A stretch of DNA of 64,000 nucleotides from Pseudomonas delhiensis (GCF_900187975.1 NZ_FZPC01000002.1:62001-126000), one strand, 5' to 3'; shown: positions 1-12,283, numbered from the stretch's first letter. A program made the numbers and translations. The notes: a model not told the origin generated them from the sequence alone.

Positions 1-120
1 CAGCTTGCTGGCGATGGCCGCCTGCTTGGCGGCGCAGCCGGTCAGGGGTTGCGCGGGTTCCGCGGCGAAGGCGCTGGCGGCGAACAGTGCGGCGAGGGTC
101 AGGGTAATGGTTCGGAACAT
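1..120 (-). CDS. DUF1090 family periplasmic protein (partial, 3' end outside window)
   Basis: Only the first 40 codons lie in the window; the gene reads leftwards off the edge. The start ATG is the complement of 118-120. The residues seen are a signal peptide (hydrophobic core, then an AFA cleavage site near residue 19) followed by a mature start with 'CAAKQAAI'. That Cys-Ala-Ala-Lys opening is typical of DUF1090 (YqjC-like) small periplasmic proteins, whose function is unknown. The family call rests on this short N-terminus alone. It faces away from the esterase at 270, so the roughly 150-bp gap probably holds divergent promoters; no clear -35/-10 pair was picked out. Confidence 0.6.
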   Translation of the reverse strand, partial: MFRTITLTLAALFAASAFAAEPAQPLTGCAAKQAAIASKL

Positions 121-269
121 TCTCGGGTCCTGCGTTACCAAATGAGATATCGATGCTGGCGAACGTCTAGAGTTTGCCATTAAGTGCGCGCGTGGGGGTT
201 GCCCCACGGCAGTCCGCGGCCTGGTCGATCCGTTGAGCACGCTCCGTCGGGCGGAGCGGGGGAGGCTGG

Positions 270-1259
270 ATGCGTATCGCGATTCGCCTGGTTCAGGCGC
301 TGATCCTGCTGTTGCTGGCGGCCCTGCTGGCGGGCGCCTGGTACCTGCTGCCCGGCGAGCAGCTGCGCCCGCCGATGCTCACCGGGGTGAGCGAGGACAG
401 CTCCCTGCGCGCCGGCGGCCTGCGCCGCGGCTACGTGCTCTACGTGCCGCCCAGCCTGGCGCCGAACCCGGCGCTGCTGGTGGTGCTGCACGCCTCGCGC
501 AGCAACGGCCAGCTGATGCGCCGCGACAGCGGCTTCGGCTTCGACGCCCTGGCCGACCGCGACGGCTTCCTGGTGCTCTACCCGGACGGTTTCGAGGGCC
601 ACTGGAACGACTGCCGCAAGGCCGCCAGCTACAGCGCGCGGACCCGCAACGTCGACGACGTGGCCTTCCTCACCCGGCTGGTGCGCCGGGTGCAGCGCGA
701 GCGCCAGGTGGACCCGCAGCGGGTGTTCTTCGCCGGCTACTCCAACGGCGGGCAGATGGCCCTGCGCATGGCCGCGGAATCCAAACTGCCCCTGGCCGGC
801 ATCGCCCTGGTGGCGGCCAGCCTGCCGAGCGCGGAAAACGACGCCTGCGCGGCGCAGCAGCGGGCCGTGGCGGCGCTGTTGATGAACGGCACACGCGACC
901 CGATCAACCCCTACGACGGCGGGCGGGTGAAGCTGTTCGGCTTCGGCGACCGCGGCGAGGTGCTCTCCAGCGAGGCCTCGGCCGGCGAGCTGGCGCGGCG
1001 CAACGGCATCGGCGCGGCGGCGCAGCGCGAGCCGCTGACACGCCCCGGCCCGGTCTGGTCGGAGCGCTGGCAGTGGCAGGGCGAAGGGCTGCCGCCGGTG
1101 GAGCTGGTGAGCGTGCACGGCGGCGGCCACCTGTTGTCGCAGCCGGGTTATCGGCCGCCGCGCCTGCTCGGCATCGCCGACCCCGAGCTGGACGGGCCGG
1201 CGGAGATCTGGCGCTTCTTCAACCAGTTGCCAGTGGCTCAGACGTCCACGGTGCCGTAG
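270..1259 (+). CDS. PHB depolymerase-family (alpha/beta hydrolase) esterase, membrane-anchored or secreted
   Basis: A 329-aa alpha/beta hydrolase of the PHB depolymerase/feruloyl-esterase type. Residues 7-26 are very hydrophobic and act as a signal or anchor, putting the enzyme in the periplasm or outside. The nucleophile elbow GYSNG is at 156-160 (Ser158); likely acid and base are Asp210 (NGTRDP) and His287 (HGGGH). The substrate cannot be told from sequence: short-chain polyhydroxyalkanoate, aryl ester or acetylated sugar are all possible. The start at 270 follows a GGGGGAGG-type ribosome site. Its last 22 bases overlap the 3' end of the convergent phosphoesterase gene, so neither has room for its own terminator there. 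Confidence 0.75.
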   Translation: MRIAIRLVQALILLLLAALLAGAWYLLPGEQLRPPMLTGVSEDSSLRAGGLRRGYVLYVPPSLAPNPALLVVLHASRSNGQLMRRDSGFGFDALADRDGFLVLYPDGFEGHWNDCRKAASYSARTRNVDDVAFLTRLVRRVQRERQVDPQRVFFAGYSNGGQMALRMAAESKLPLAGIALVAASLPSAENDACAAQQRAVAALLMNGTRDPINPYDGGRVKLFGFGDRGEVLSSEASAGELARRNGIGAAAQREPLTRPGPVWSERWQWQGEGLPPVELVSVHGGGHLLSQPGYRPPRLLGIADPELDGPAEIWRFFNQLPVAQTSTVP

Positions 1260-1981
1260 GGATCGAAGCCGCCCCTTTCGCCCGGGTAGCCGCCCGGGTT
1301 GGCTACCACCCGGGTACGGCCGATGCGGTAGTCCAGGGCATCGTGCACGTGGCCGTGCAGCCACAGGTCGCACTGCTGCACCAGCTGTTCCAGGTCCGAG
1401 GCGAAGGCCGGCGACAGGCTGTCGCCGACGTATTGCGGCGGGATGGAGCGGGCGCTGGGCGCATGGTGGGTGACCACCACGGTCGGCCCGGCGAAGGGCT
1501 CGGCCAGCTGCGCCGCCAGCCAGTCCCGCGAGGCCTCGAACAGCTGCTGGCTGAGCGCCGGGGTGAAGGGCGCGGTGAACCAGTCGATGCAGCTGAAGTC
1601 GGGCATCAGCCGCAGCGCGCGCTGCAGCGTCAGCGGCAGGCTCTCCTCGCCGTAGAGCAGGAAGTCCGTCCACAGGGTGGCGCCGAGGATGCGCACGCCA
1701 TCGATGACCAGCGCGTCGTTCTCCAGGAAGTGGATGTCCAGGGCGCGGGCCAGGTTGCGCATGGCCTGGGTCAGCTCGGGCAGGTCCGAGTTGTAGAACT
1801 CGTGGTTGCCGGCGACGTAGACCACCGGGGTGTCGGGAAAGGCCTCGCGGGCCCAGTGCAGGCCCTGCAGGTGTTCGTGGATGTCGCCGGCCAGCACCAC
1901 CAGGTCGGCGTCCACCGCGGGCAGCTCGCGGCGGCCGCCGAAGTGTTCGTGGTGCAGGTCGGAGAGGACGCGGATACGCAT
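1238..1981 (-). CDS. Calcineurin-like metallophosphoesterase
   Basis: A 247-aa metallophosphoesterase. The di-metal motifs are in the expected order: DLHHEH near residue 8-13, GDIHEH near 32, GNHEF near 58, THH near 171, and GHVHD near 210. There is no signal peptide, so it is cytoplasmic. Substrates in this family range from cyclic nucleotides to Ap4A and protein phosphates, and none can be assigned here. It is convergent with the esterase and overlaps it by 22 bp. Upstream, the ferric-reductase-like gene starts 173 bp away in the opposite direction. Confidence 0.8.
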   Translation of the reverse strand: MRIRVLSDLHHEHFGGRRELPAVDADLVVLAGDIHEHLQGLHWAREAFPDTPVVYVAGNHEFYNSDLPELTQAMRNLARALDIHFLENDALVIDGVRILGATLWTDFLLYGEESLPLTLQRALRLMPDFSCIDWFTAPFTPALSQQLFEASRDWLAAQLAEPFAGPTVVVTHHAPSARSIPPQYVGDSLSPAFASDLEQLVQQCDLWLHGHVHDALDYRIGRTRVVANPGGYPGERGGFDPYGTVDV

Positions 1982-2153
1982 GGCGGGGGCTCCTGGCTCG
2001 ATCCGGCATTGTGCGACAGGCCCGCGGACTTGCCCAGCGCTTGACCTGTGTCATGGCAAGCTCGATCGACGGACAATTCCCACAGAGTATTCAGGGATGA
2101 TTAAGGCCCCGCCGTCAGCTTCGAGCCAGGTAAGGCAATCCACGGGAGGCCCC

Positions 2154-3455
2154 ATGAAATTCGTCTGGATCATTCTCGCCGCCGTGTTGGCGGCGTTCGG
2201 GCTGGCGCTGGTGCTCGACCCGCCCGCCACCTTCGATGTCTGGGTACTGCGCAAGCAGGCCATTCTGCTCAGCGGCGTCGCCGCCTTCGCGCTGATGTCG
2301 GCGATCATGCTCCTGGCGGTGCGCCCGGTCTGGCTGGAACGGCCGCTGGGCGGGCTCGACCGCATGTACCGCGCGCACAAGTGGGCGGGCATCCTGGCCA
2401 TCGTCCTGAGCCTGCTGCACTACCTGCTGGAACTGGGCGGGCCGTTGCTGGCGGAGTTCGTCGCCAAGCCGGCGAAGGGGCCGCGGGTGGAGACCTTCCT
2501 CGACGTCTTCCGCGGCTCGGCCAAGGAACTGGGCGAGTGGTCGGCCTGGCTGCTCGCCGCCATGCTGGTGCTGACGCTCTGGCAGCGTTTCCCGTACCAC
2601 CTGTGGCGCTACGTGCACAAGGCGCTGGCGCTGGTGTACCTGGTGCTGGCCTTCCATGGCGTGGTGCTGGCGCCGGCCGGCTACTGGACGCAGCCGCTCG
2701 GCTGGCTGCTGGCGCTGTGCGCGGCGGTGGGCTCGGTGTGCGCGCTGATCGCCCTGAGCGGGCGCATCGGCCGGCGGCGCGCCTACCGGGGCGTGGTGGT
2801 GGCGGTGGCGCGGCCCGGCGAGCGCATGCTGGAGGTCACCTGCCGGCTTGGCCGCAACTGGCGGCACAAGGCCGGGCAGTTCGCCTTCCTCACCTGCGAC
2901 CGCCTGGAGGGCCAGCACCCCTTCAGCATTTCCAGCGCCGACCGCGGCAACGGCGAGGTGCGCTTCAGCATCAAGGCCCTGGGCGACTACACCCGGCGCC
3001 TGCAGGACGCCCTGGCGGTGGGCGATGCGGTGAAGGTCGAGGGGCCCTACGGCTGCTTCGACTTCCGCCGCGGCGGCGAGCGCCAGGTGTGGATCGCCGG
3101 CGGCATCGGCATCACGCCCTTCCTGGCCTGGCTGGAGGCGCTGCAGCAGCACCCGGCCGATGCGCCGGAGGTGGAACTGCACTACTGCGTGCGCAGCCCC
3201 GCCGACGCCATCTACGCCGGGCGCCTGCGCGAGCTGTGCGACGGCCTGCCCAGCGTCGCGCTGAAGGTCCACTACAGCGCCGAGGAGGGTTACCTGCGCG
3301 GCGACGACCTGGGCATGGCGCCGGATGCCGACGGCCGCTGGCCGAGCCTGTGGTTCTGCGGCCCCCAGGGCCTGGCCGACCTGCTGCGCCGCGACCTCGG
3401 CCGGCGCGGCATGCCGGCGCGCAATTTCCACCAGGAAGCCTTCCGCATGCGCTGA
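2154..3455 (+). CDS. Ferric reductase-like transmembrane / ferredoxin reductase-type flavoprotein
   Basis: A 433-aa membrane flavocytochrome. The N-terminal half has about six membrane spans, with histidines in RAHKWAG, LLHYLLEL, YVHKAL and LAFHG suited to bind two b hemes (ferric reductase-like/NOX fold). The C-terminal half is an FNR-type module: FAD-binding HPFSIS, a flavin phosphate region, and NAD(P)-binding GGIGITPFL. It should pass electrons from cytosolic NAD(P)H across the inner membrane; the acceptor (ferric chelates, or a periplasmic partner) is unknown. The start at 2154 follows GGGAGG; a longer in-frame extension upstream lacks a ribosome site and is rejected. Its end is 4 bp from the convergent ligB end. 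Confidence 0.8.
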   Translation: MKFVWIILAAVLAAFGLALVLDPPATFDVWVLRKQAILLSGVAAFALMSAIMLLAVRPVWLERPLGGLDRMYRAHKWAGILAIVLSLLHYLLELGGPLLAEFVAKPAKGPRVETFLDVFRGSAKELGEWSAWLLAAMLVLTLWQRFPYHLWRYVHKALALVYLVLAFHGVVLAPAGYWTQPLGWLLALCAAVGSVCALIALSGRIGRRRAYRGVVVAVARPGERMLEVTCRLGRNWRHKAGQFAFLTCDRLEGQHPFSISSADRGNGEVRFSIKALGDYTRRLQDALAVGDAVKVEGPYGCFDFRRGGERQVWIAGGIGITPFLAWLEALQQHPADAPEVELHYCVRSPADAIYAGRLRELCDGLPSVALKVHYSAEEGYLRGDDLGMAPDADGRWPSLWFCGPQGLADLLRRDLGRRGMPARNFHQEAFRMR

Positions 3456-3459
3456 GGGC

Positions 3460-6536
<3,077 letters not shown>

Positions 6537-6552
6537 CTAACGGTTCCTGTCT

Positions 6553-7554
6553 TTACCGGTGGGTGAGGACGCTTCGCGAATCCGGCTTGGCGAAATGCCG
6601 CACCTGGATCTGAAAGCCATTACGTAAACCAATGTACAAGCTCTCGCCGGGGGCGAGCCCCGCGGCATCGGCCCAAAGGGCCAGGTCTTCCTGTTCGAAC
6701 CCCAGCCAGAGGTCCCCGCAGGCTTCGCGGGCCCAGCTCTGGTCGTGGCTGCACAGTTCGGTCACCAGCAGGCTGCCGCCCGGCTTCACCAGGCGCGCCA
6801 GCTGGCGCAGGGCCTCGGCGGGCGCCGCGAAATGGTGCAGCACCATGTTCAGCACCACGCAGTCGGCCGGTTCGGCGGCGTCGCGCAGGGCGTCGGCCAG
6901 GTCCAGCCGCACGTTCGTCAGCCCTGCCTCCAGGCAGCGCCGGCGGGCCAGGTCGAGCATGGCCACGCTGTTGTCCAGCGCGGTCACCCGCGCGAAACGC
7001 CGGGCCAGCTCGGGGAGGAACCCGCCGTCGCCGGGGCCGACTTCCAGCGCCGTGGCGCCGGGGGCGAAGCTCAGTGCGTCGAGCAGCGCCAGAACGCTTT
7101 CGCGGTATTGCGGCAGCCCCGCGATCAGGTCCTGCGTGGCCTGGAACTTCTCCGCGCTGCGGGCGAAGTAGTCGCGGCTGACCGCCGCACGCTGGGCATG
7201 CACCGCGGCGACGCGGGCGTCCACCTCGGCCGGCAGCGCCAGCTCGTCCACTTCCGCCAGCAGCGCCCCGTGCAGCTTGCCGCCGAGGCTGTCGGCCTGG
7301 GGCAGGGCGCGGCGGTAGAAGATCGCGTTGCCTTCGCGGCGCGTCGCCACCAGGCCGGCCTGGGCCAGCACCTTGAGGTGGTGGCTCATGCCCGACTGGC
7401 GGATGGCGAAGATCTGCGCCAGCTCCAGCACGCCGAACGAATCGTTGGCCAGCACCCGCAGCACGTTCAGCCGCAGCGGGTCGCCGCCGGCCTTGCACAG
7501 CGCGGCCAGCTCGTCGCAGGCATCGTGGCGGATCAGGGGCATGCGCAGGCTCAT
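6553..7554 (-). CDS. sahR: ArsR-family regulator fused to a SAM-dependent methyltransferase domain (SahR-like)
   Basis: A 333-aa two-domain protein. Residues about 10-95 are a winged helix of ArsR type (LELAQIFAIRQSGMSHHLKVL), without the metal-binding cysteines of arsenic or zinc sensors. Residues about 130-320 are a class I methyltransferase-like fold with motif I EVGPGDGGF at 171-179. This fusion next to metK matches SahR, the proteobacterial repressor of SAM-cycle genes that responds to S-adenosylhomocysteine; the C-terminal domain would then be the SAH sensor. A perfect palindrome lies 45 bp upstream of the start. The start ATG (complement of 7552-7554) has no strong ribosome site; codon 5 is an alternative start. 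Confidence 0.82.
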   Translation of the reverse strand: MSLRMPLIRHDACDELAALCKAGGDPLRLNVLRVLANDSFGVLELAQIFAIRQSGMSHHLKVLAQAGLVATRREGNAIFYRRALPQADSLGGKLHGALLAEVDELALPAEVDARVAAVHAQRAAVSRDYFARSAEKFQATQDLIAGLPQYRESVLALLDALSFAPGATALEVGPGDGGFLPELARRFARVTALDNSVAMLDLARRRCLEAGLTNVRLDLADALRDAAEPADCVVLNMVLHHFAAPAEALRQLARLVKPGGSLLVTELCSHDQSWAREACGDLWLGFEQEDLALWADAAGLAPGESLYIGLRNGFQIQVRHFAKPDSRSVLTHR

Positions 7555-7598
7555 AGGGGGCGGAGTCTAGAGGCCCGCGGCGATGGTGGCAACGGCTG

Positions 7599-7616
7599 TA
7601 TCAAAAAGTTTTGATA
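7599..7616. promoter_or_regulatory. Perfect palindrome, candidate SahR operator of sahR-metK
   Basis: TATCAAAAAGTTTTGATA has two 8-base arms (TATCAAAA / TTTTGATA) around an AG centre, 45 bp upstream of the regulator gene. It is AT-rich in a GC-rich genome and fits the general form of a homodimeric winged-helix operator. That it binds the adjacent SahR-like protein is inference; the similarity to published SahR sites is from memory. Confidence 0.7.
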
Positions 7617-7630
7617 TTGGAGACGGAAGG

Positions 7631-7772
7631 TAGCTGCAAGCGGCAAGCGGCAAGCCGCAAGCAAGGGCGGGGAGGGCGCGCGGGCCAAACGCAGGAGTTT
7701 GCAGTTTGCAGTTTGGAGCTTTGAGCTTTGAGCTTGTGGCTTGTGGCTTGTGGCTTGTGGCTTGCCGCTTCC
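7631..7772. repeat. Heptamer-repeat inverted element (family C), copy 1
   Basis: The left part (about 7633-7664) is a run of GC[TG]GCAA-like heptamers; the right part (about 7697-7772) is the opposite orientation, with GCTTGTG repeated four times and then GCTTGCC. The two halves are reverse complements of one 7-base theme. It fills the gap between the divergent sahR and tktA genes, so it lies upstream of both. Confidence 0.75.
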
Positions 7773-7880
7773 GAACCGGCCGCCCGATTGTCATTGCCCC
7801 GCGATGGCCGGCTGGGCGAAAATGGCCGCCTTTTTTCATCCCTTCGATCTATCGAAGCAGCCCCCGCAGGAGATTCAGCG

Positions 7881-9878
7881 ATGCCCAGCCGTCGTGAGCG
7901 AGCCAATGCCATCCGCGCACTGAGCATGGATGCCGTGCAGAAAGCCAACAGCGGCCACCCCGGTGCCCCCATGGGCATGGCGGACATCGCCGAAGTGCTC
8001 TGGCGCGACTACCTCAAGCACAACCCGGGCAACCCGCAGTGGGCCGACCGCGACCGCTTCGTGCTGTCCAACGGCCACGGCTCGATGCTGATCTACTCGC
8101 TGCTGCACCTGACCGGCTACGACCTGGGCATCGAGGACCTGAAGAACTTCCGCCAGCTCAACTCGCGCACCCCGGGCCACCCGGAGTACGGCTACACCGC
8201 GGGCGTGGAGACCACCACCGGCCCGCTTGGCCAGGGCATCGCCAACGCCGTGGGCATGGCCCTGGCGGAGAAGGTGCTGGCCGCGCAGTTCAACCGCGAA
8301 GGCCACGGCATCGTCGACCACTACACCTACGCCTTCCTCGGCGACGGCTGCATGATGGAAGGCATTTCCCATGAAGTCGCCTCCCTGGCCGGCACCCTGC
8401 GCCTGAACAAGCTGGTCGCCTTCTACGACGACAACGGCATCTCCATCGACGGCGAGGTCCACGGCTGGTTCACCGACGACACCCCGAAGCGCTTCGAGGC
8501 CTACGGCTGGCAGGTGATCCGCAACGTCGACGGCCACGATGCCGACGAGATCAGGACCGCCATCGAGACCGCGCGCAAGAGCGACGCGCCGACGCTGATC
8601 TGCTGCAAGACCGTGATCGGCTTCGGCTCGCCGAACAAGCAGGGCAAGGAAGAGTGCCACGGCGCGCCGCTGGGCAACGACGAGATCGCCGCCACCCGCG
8701 CCGCCCTGGGCTGGAACCACGGCCCGTTCGAAATCCCCGCCGAGATCTACGCCGAGTGGAACGCCAAGGAAGCCGGCGCCGCCCGCGAGGCCGAGTGGAA
8801 CCAGCGCTTCGCCGCCTACCAGGCCGCCCACCCGGAACTGGCCGCCGAGTTCCAGCGCCGCATCAAGGGCGAACTGCCGGCCGACTTCGCCGAGCAGGCC
8901 GCCGCCTACGTCGCCGAGGTCGCCGCCAAGGGCGAGACCATCGCCAGCCGCAAGGCCAGCCAGAACGCGCTGAACGCCTTCGGCCCGCTGCTGCCGGAAC
9001 TGCTGGGCGGCTCCGCCGACCTGGCCGGCTCCAACCTGACGCTGTGGAAGGGCTGCAAGGGCGTGACCCCGGCCGACGCTTCCGGCAACTACGTGTTCTA
9101 CGGCGTGCGCGAGTTCGGCATGAGCGCCATCATGAACGGCGTGGCCCTGCACGGCGGCTTCATCCCCTACGGCGCGACCTTCCTGATCTTCATGGAATAC
9201 GCCCGCAACGCGGTGCGCATGTCCGCGCTGATGAAGCAGCGCGTGCTCTACGTGTTCACCCACGACTCCATCGGCCTGGGCGAGGACGGCCCGACCCACC
9301 AGCCCATCGAGCAGCTGGCCAGCCTGCGCCTGACGCCGAACCTGGACACCTGGCGCCCGGCCGACGCGGTCGAGTCCGCGGTGGCCTGGAAGTACGCCAT
9401 CGAGCGCAACGACGGCCCCTCGGCGCTGGTCTTCAGCCGCCAGAACCTGCCGCACCAGGCGCGCGACGCCGAGCAACTGGCCAACGTCGCCCGCGGCGGC
9501 TACGTGCTCAAGGACTGCGCCGGCGAGCCGGAGCTGATCCTGATCGCCACCGGCTCGGAAGTCGGCCTGGCCGTGCAGGCCTACGACAAGCTCAGCGCCG
9601 AAGGCCGCAAGGTGCGCGTGGTCTCCATGCCCTCCACCAGCGTCTTCGAGCAGCAGGATGCTGGCTACAAGCAGGCCGTGCTGCCGGTGCAGGTCGGCGC
9701 GCGCATCGCCATCGAGGCAGCCCATGCCGACTACTGGTACAAGTACGTGGGCCTGGAAGGCCGCGTGATCGGCATGACCACCTTCGGCGAGTCGGCCCCG
9801 GCCCCGGCGCTGTTCGAGCACTTCGGCTTCACCGTCGAGAACGTGCTGGAAGTGGCCGCCGAGCTGCTCGACGCCTGA
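7881..9878 (+). CDS. tktA: Transketolase
   Basis: A 665-aa ThDP enzyme that moves two-carbon units between ketose and aldose phosphates in the cytosolic pentose phosphate pathway, giving erythrose-4-phosphate. It has the transketolase opening [11 protein letters not shown], the ThDP motif GDGCMMEG continuing to [11 protein letters not shown], and [11 protein letters not shown] in the pyrimidine domain. The start at 7881 follows AGGAG; an in-frame extension upstream would run through the repeat element and is rejected. It leads the set tktA-epd-pgk-fba. Its product erythrose-4-phosphate is the substrate of the next gene, epd, and feeds the shikimate genes aroK/aroB further along. Confidence 0.97.
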   Translation: MPSRRERANAIRALSMDAVQKANSGHPGAPMGMADIAEVLWRDYLKHNPGNPQWADRDRFVLSNGHGSMLIYSLLHLTGYDLGIEDLKNFRQLNSRTPGHPEYGYTAGVETTTGPLGQGIANAVGMALAEKVLAAQFNREGHGIVDHYTYAFLGDGCMMEGISHEVASLAGTLRLNKLVAFYDDNGISIDGEVHGWFTDDTPKRFEAYGWQVIRNVDGHDADEIRTAIETARKSDAPTLICCKTVIGFGSPNKQGKEECHGAPLGNDEIAATRAALGWNHGPFEIPAEIYAEWNAKEAGAAREAEWNQRFAAYQAAHPELAAEFQRRIKGELPADFAEQAAAYVAEVAAKGETIASRKASQNALNAFGPLLPELLGGSADLAGSNLTLWKGCKGVTPADASGNYVFYGVREFGMSAIMNGVALHGGFIPYGATFLIFMEYARNAVRMSALMKQRVLYVFTHDSIGLGEDGPTHQPIEQLASLRLTPNLDTWRPADAVESAVAWKYAIERNDGPSALVFSRQNLPHQARDAEQLANVARGGYVLKDCAGEPELILIATGSEVGLAVQAYDKLSAEGRKVRVVSMPSTSVFEQQDAGYKQAVLPVQVGARIAIEAAHADYWYKYVGLEGRVIGMTTFGESAPAPALFEHFGFTVENVLEVAAELLDA

Positions 9879-9887
9879 TGCCGTGAA

Positions 9888-9914
9888 CGCCGGGGCGCTA
9901 CGCGCGCCCCGGCG
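9888..9914. other. GC-rich hairpin between tktA and epd
   Basis: CGCCGGGGCG (9888-9897) pairs perfectly with CGCCCCGGCG (9905-9914) around a 7-base loop. There is no T-run, so it is not a standard terminator; it may stabilise the tktA 3' end or reduce read-through into epd. Confidence 0.6.
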
Positions 9915-9929
9915 AACCAAGGGATAACA

Positions 9930-10976
9930 ATGTCCAAGCGCCCTTACCGTGTCGCCCTCAATGGCTACGGCCGCATCGGCCGCTGCGTGTTCCGCGCCCT
10001 CCACGAGCGCGGCGCCAAGGCCGGCTTCTCCGTGGTCGCGCTGAACGACCTGGCCGACCTGCCGAGCCTGGAATACCTGACCCGCTTCGACTCCACCCAC
10101 GGCCGCTTCCCCGGCGAGGTGAGCGTGGCCGACGGCTGCCTGCACGTCGGCGGCGACTGCGTGAAGGTGCTGCGCCAGGCCGAGCCCGAGGCCATCGACT
10201 GGGCCGCGCTGGACGTCGACCTGGTGCTGGAGTGCTCCGGCGTCTACCACAGCCGCGCCGATGGCGAGCGCTTCCTCGCCGCCGGCGCGCCGCGGGTGCT
10301 GTTCTCCCAGCCCATGGCCAGCGAGGCCGACGTCGACGCCACCGTGGTCTTCGGCATCAACCAGCAGCAGCTGTCCGGCGCCGAGAGGCTGGTGTCCAAC
10401 GCCTCCTGCACCACCAACTGCAGCGTGCCGCTGCTCAAGCTGCTGAACGAGGCGCTGGGCATCGAGTACGTGTCGATCACCACCATCCACTCGGCGATGA
10501 ACGACCAGCCGGTGATCGACGCCTACCACCACGAGGACCTGCGCCGCACGCGCTCGGCGTTCCAGTCGGTGATTCCCGTTTCGACGGGGCTCGCGCGGGG
10601 CATCGAGCGCCTGCTTCCGGAACTTGCCGGGCGTATCCAGGCCAAAGCCATCCGGGTGCCGACGGTGAACGTCTCGGCGCTGGACATCACCCTGCAGGTT
10701 TCCCGCGACACCAGTGCCGCGGAAATCAACCGGGTGCTGCGCGAGGCCGCCAGCAGCGGGCCGCTCAAGGGCCTGCTGGACTACACCGAGCTGCCCCACG
10801 CCAGTTGCGACTTCAACCACGACCCGCACTCGGCGATCGTCGACGGCAGCCAGACCCGCGTCTCCGGGCCGCGCCTGGTGAACCTGCTGGCCTGGTTCGA
10901 CAACGAGTGGGGCTTCGCCAACCGCATGCTCGACACCGCGGGGCACTTCCTGCGGGTCGCCGCCAGTGAACGTTAA
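9930..10976 (+). CDS. epd: D-erythrose-4-phosphate dehydrogenase
   Basis: A 348-aa GAPDH-family enzyme that oxidises erythrose-4-phosphate to 4-phosphoerythronate, the first step of the DXP-dependent pyridoxal phosphate route. The Rossmann motif NGYGRIGR is at residues 11-18; the catalytic cysteine is C160 in SNASCTTNC. The active-site stretch reads THIHSAMND-like (TTIHSAMND), the Epd signature, where glycolytic GAPDH has HSYT. The position between tktA and pgk is the normal Epd context. The start at 9930 follows AAGGGA. Some GAPDH side activity cannot be excluded. Confidence 0.93.
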   Translation: MSKRPYRVALNGYGRIGRCVFRALHERGAKAGFSVVALNDLADLPSLEYLTRFDSTHGRFPGEVSVADGCLHVGGDCVKVLRQAEPEAIDWAALDVDLVLECSGVYHSRADGERFLAAGAPRVLFSQPMASEADVDATVVFGINQQQLSGAERLVSNASCTTNCSVPLLKLLNEALGIEYVSITTIHSAMNDQPVIDAYHHEDLRRTRSAFQSVIPVSTGLARGIERLLPELAGRIQAKAIRVPTVNVSALDITLQVSRDTSAAEINRVLREAASSGPLKGLLDYTELPHASCDFNHDPHSAIVDGSQTRVSGPRLVNLLAWFDNEWGFANRMLDTAGHFLRVAASER

Positions 10977-11003
10977 ACACACAGCCCATACAGGACTGAC
11001 GTC

Positions 11004-12167
11004 ATGACCGTTTTGAAGATGACCGACCTCGACCTCCAAGGTAAGCGCGTGCTGATCCGCGAGGACCTCAACGTGCCGGTGAAGGACGGCGTGGTGAAGA
11101 GCGACGCCCGCATCCTGGCCGCGCTGCCCACCCTCAAGCTGGCCCTGGAGAAGGGCGCAGCGGTGATGGTCTGCTCGCACCTGGGCCGCCCCACCGAGGG
11201 CGAGTTCTCCGAGGAGAACAGCCTCAAGCCGGTCGCTGATTACCTGAGCAAGGCCCTGGGCCGCGACGTGCCGCTGGTGCGCGACTACCTCGACGGCGTC
11301 GAGGTCAAGCCGGGCGAGCTGGTGCTGTTCGAGAACGTGCGCTTCAACAAGGGCGAGAAGAAGAGCGCCGACGAGCTGGCGCAGAAGTACGCCGCGCTGT
11401 GCGACGTCTTCGTCATGGACGCCTTCGGCACCGCCCACCGCGCCGAGGGCTCGACCCACGGCGTGGCCAGGTTCGCCAAGATCGCCGCGGCCGGCCCGCT
11501 GCTGGCCGCCGAGCTGGACGCCCTGGGCAAGGCCCTGGGCAACCCGGCGCGGCCGATGGCGGCCATCGTCGCCGGCTCCAAGGTGTCCACCAAGCTCGAC
11601 GTGCTGAACAGCCTGGCGCAGATCTGCGACCAACTGATCGTCGGCGGCGGCATCGCCAACACCTTCCTCGCCGCGGCCGGCTACAAGGTCGGCAAGTCGC
11701 TGTACGAAGCCGACCTGGTCGACACCGCCAAGGCCATCGCGGCCAAGGTCAGCGTGCCGCTGCCGGTGGACGTGGTGGTGGCCAAGGAATTCGCCGAAAG
11801 CGCCGCCGCCACCGTCAAGGCCATCGCCGACGTCGCCGACGACGACATGATCCTCGACATCGGCCCGCAGACCGCCGCGCAATTCGCCCAGCTGCTGAAA
11901 TCTTCGAAGACCATCCTGTGGAACGGCCCGGTGGGCGTCTTCGAGTTCGACCAGTTCGGCGAGGGCACCAAGACCCTGGCCCTGGCCATCGCCGAGAGCC
12001 CGGCGTTCTCCATCGCCGGTGGCGGCGACACCCTGGCGGCCATCGACAAGTATGGCGTGGCCGAGCGGATCTCCTACATTTCCACTGGCGGCGGCGCCTT
12101 CCTCGAGTTCGTCGAGGGCAAGGTCCTGCCGGCCGTGGAAGTGCTGGAGCAGCGCGCCAAGCAGTAA
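11004..12167 (+). CDS. pgk: Phosphoglycerate kinase
   Basis: A 387-aa monomeric kinase that interconverts 1,3-bisphosphoglycerate/ADP and 3-phosphoglycerate/ATP. Conserved segments include REDLNVP (residues 19-25), the SHLGRP stretch, AFGTAHR, the GSKVSTK hinge region, GGGIANTFL and the C-terminal GGGDT nucleotide loop. Length is normal for bacteria. It begins 28 bp after epd, so both are probably on one transcript. A GC-rich paired region follows the stop before the small lipoprotein gene. Confidence 0.97.
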   Translation: MTVLKMTDLDLQGKRVLIREDLNVPVKDGVVKSDARILAALPTLKLALEKGAAVMVCSHLGRPTEGEFSEENSLKPVADYLSKALGRDVPLVRDYLDGVEVKPGELVLFENVRFNKGEKKSADELAQKYAALCDVFVMDAFGTAHRAEGSTHGVARFAKIAAAGPLLAAELDALGKALGNPARPMAAIVAGSKVSTKLDVLNSLAQICDQLIVGGGIANTFLAAAGYKVGKSLYEADLVDTAKAIAAKVSVPLPVDVVVAKEFAESAAATVKAIADVADDDMILDIGPQTAAQFAQLLKSSKTILWNGPVGVFEFDQFGEGTKTLALAIAESPAFSIAGGGDTLAAIDKYGVAERISYISTGGGAFLEFVEGKVLPAVEVLEQRAKQ

Positions 12168-12179
12168 GCCTGGCGGCGT

Positions 12180-12232
12180 CCGCCCCCAACCGAAAAGCCG
12201 GTGAAATGCCCCTGAACCGGGGCGTTGGGGCG
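12180..12232. other. Nested GC-rich stem after pgk
   Basis: An inner hairpin GCCCC (12208-12212)/GGGGC (12219-12223) sits inside outer arms CCGCCCC..AAC and GTTGGGGCGG. There is no U-tract. It may be an attenuating or mRNA-protecting structure between pgk and the lipoprotein gene. Confidence 0.4.
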
Positions 12233-12283
12233 GCGCGGGGCTGAATGGACATACGGCATCGCCGTGAGAGGGAGAATTGCCCG

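Noticed and set aside
7555-7880. SAM riboswitch upstream of metK.
   Set aside because: metK is the second gene of the operon and the leader shows a palindromic DNA operator and heptamer repeats, not a recognisable SAM-I to SAM-V fold.
7875-11882. A 1335-codon open frame antisense to tktA, epd and pgk.
   Set aside because: It is an artefact of third-position GC in three well-recognised genes: the translation is low-complexity Val/Gly/Ala/His/Gln-rich and matches no fold.
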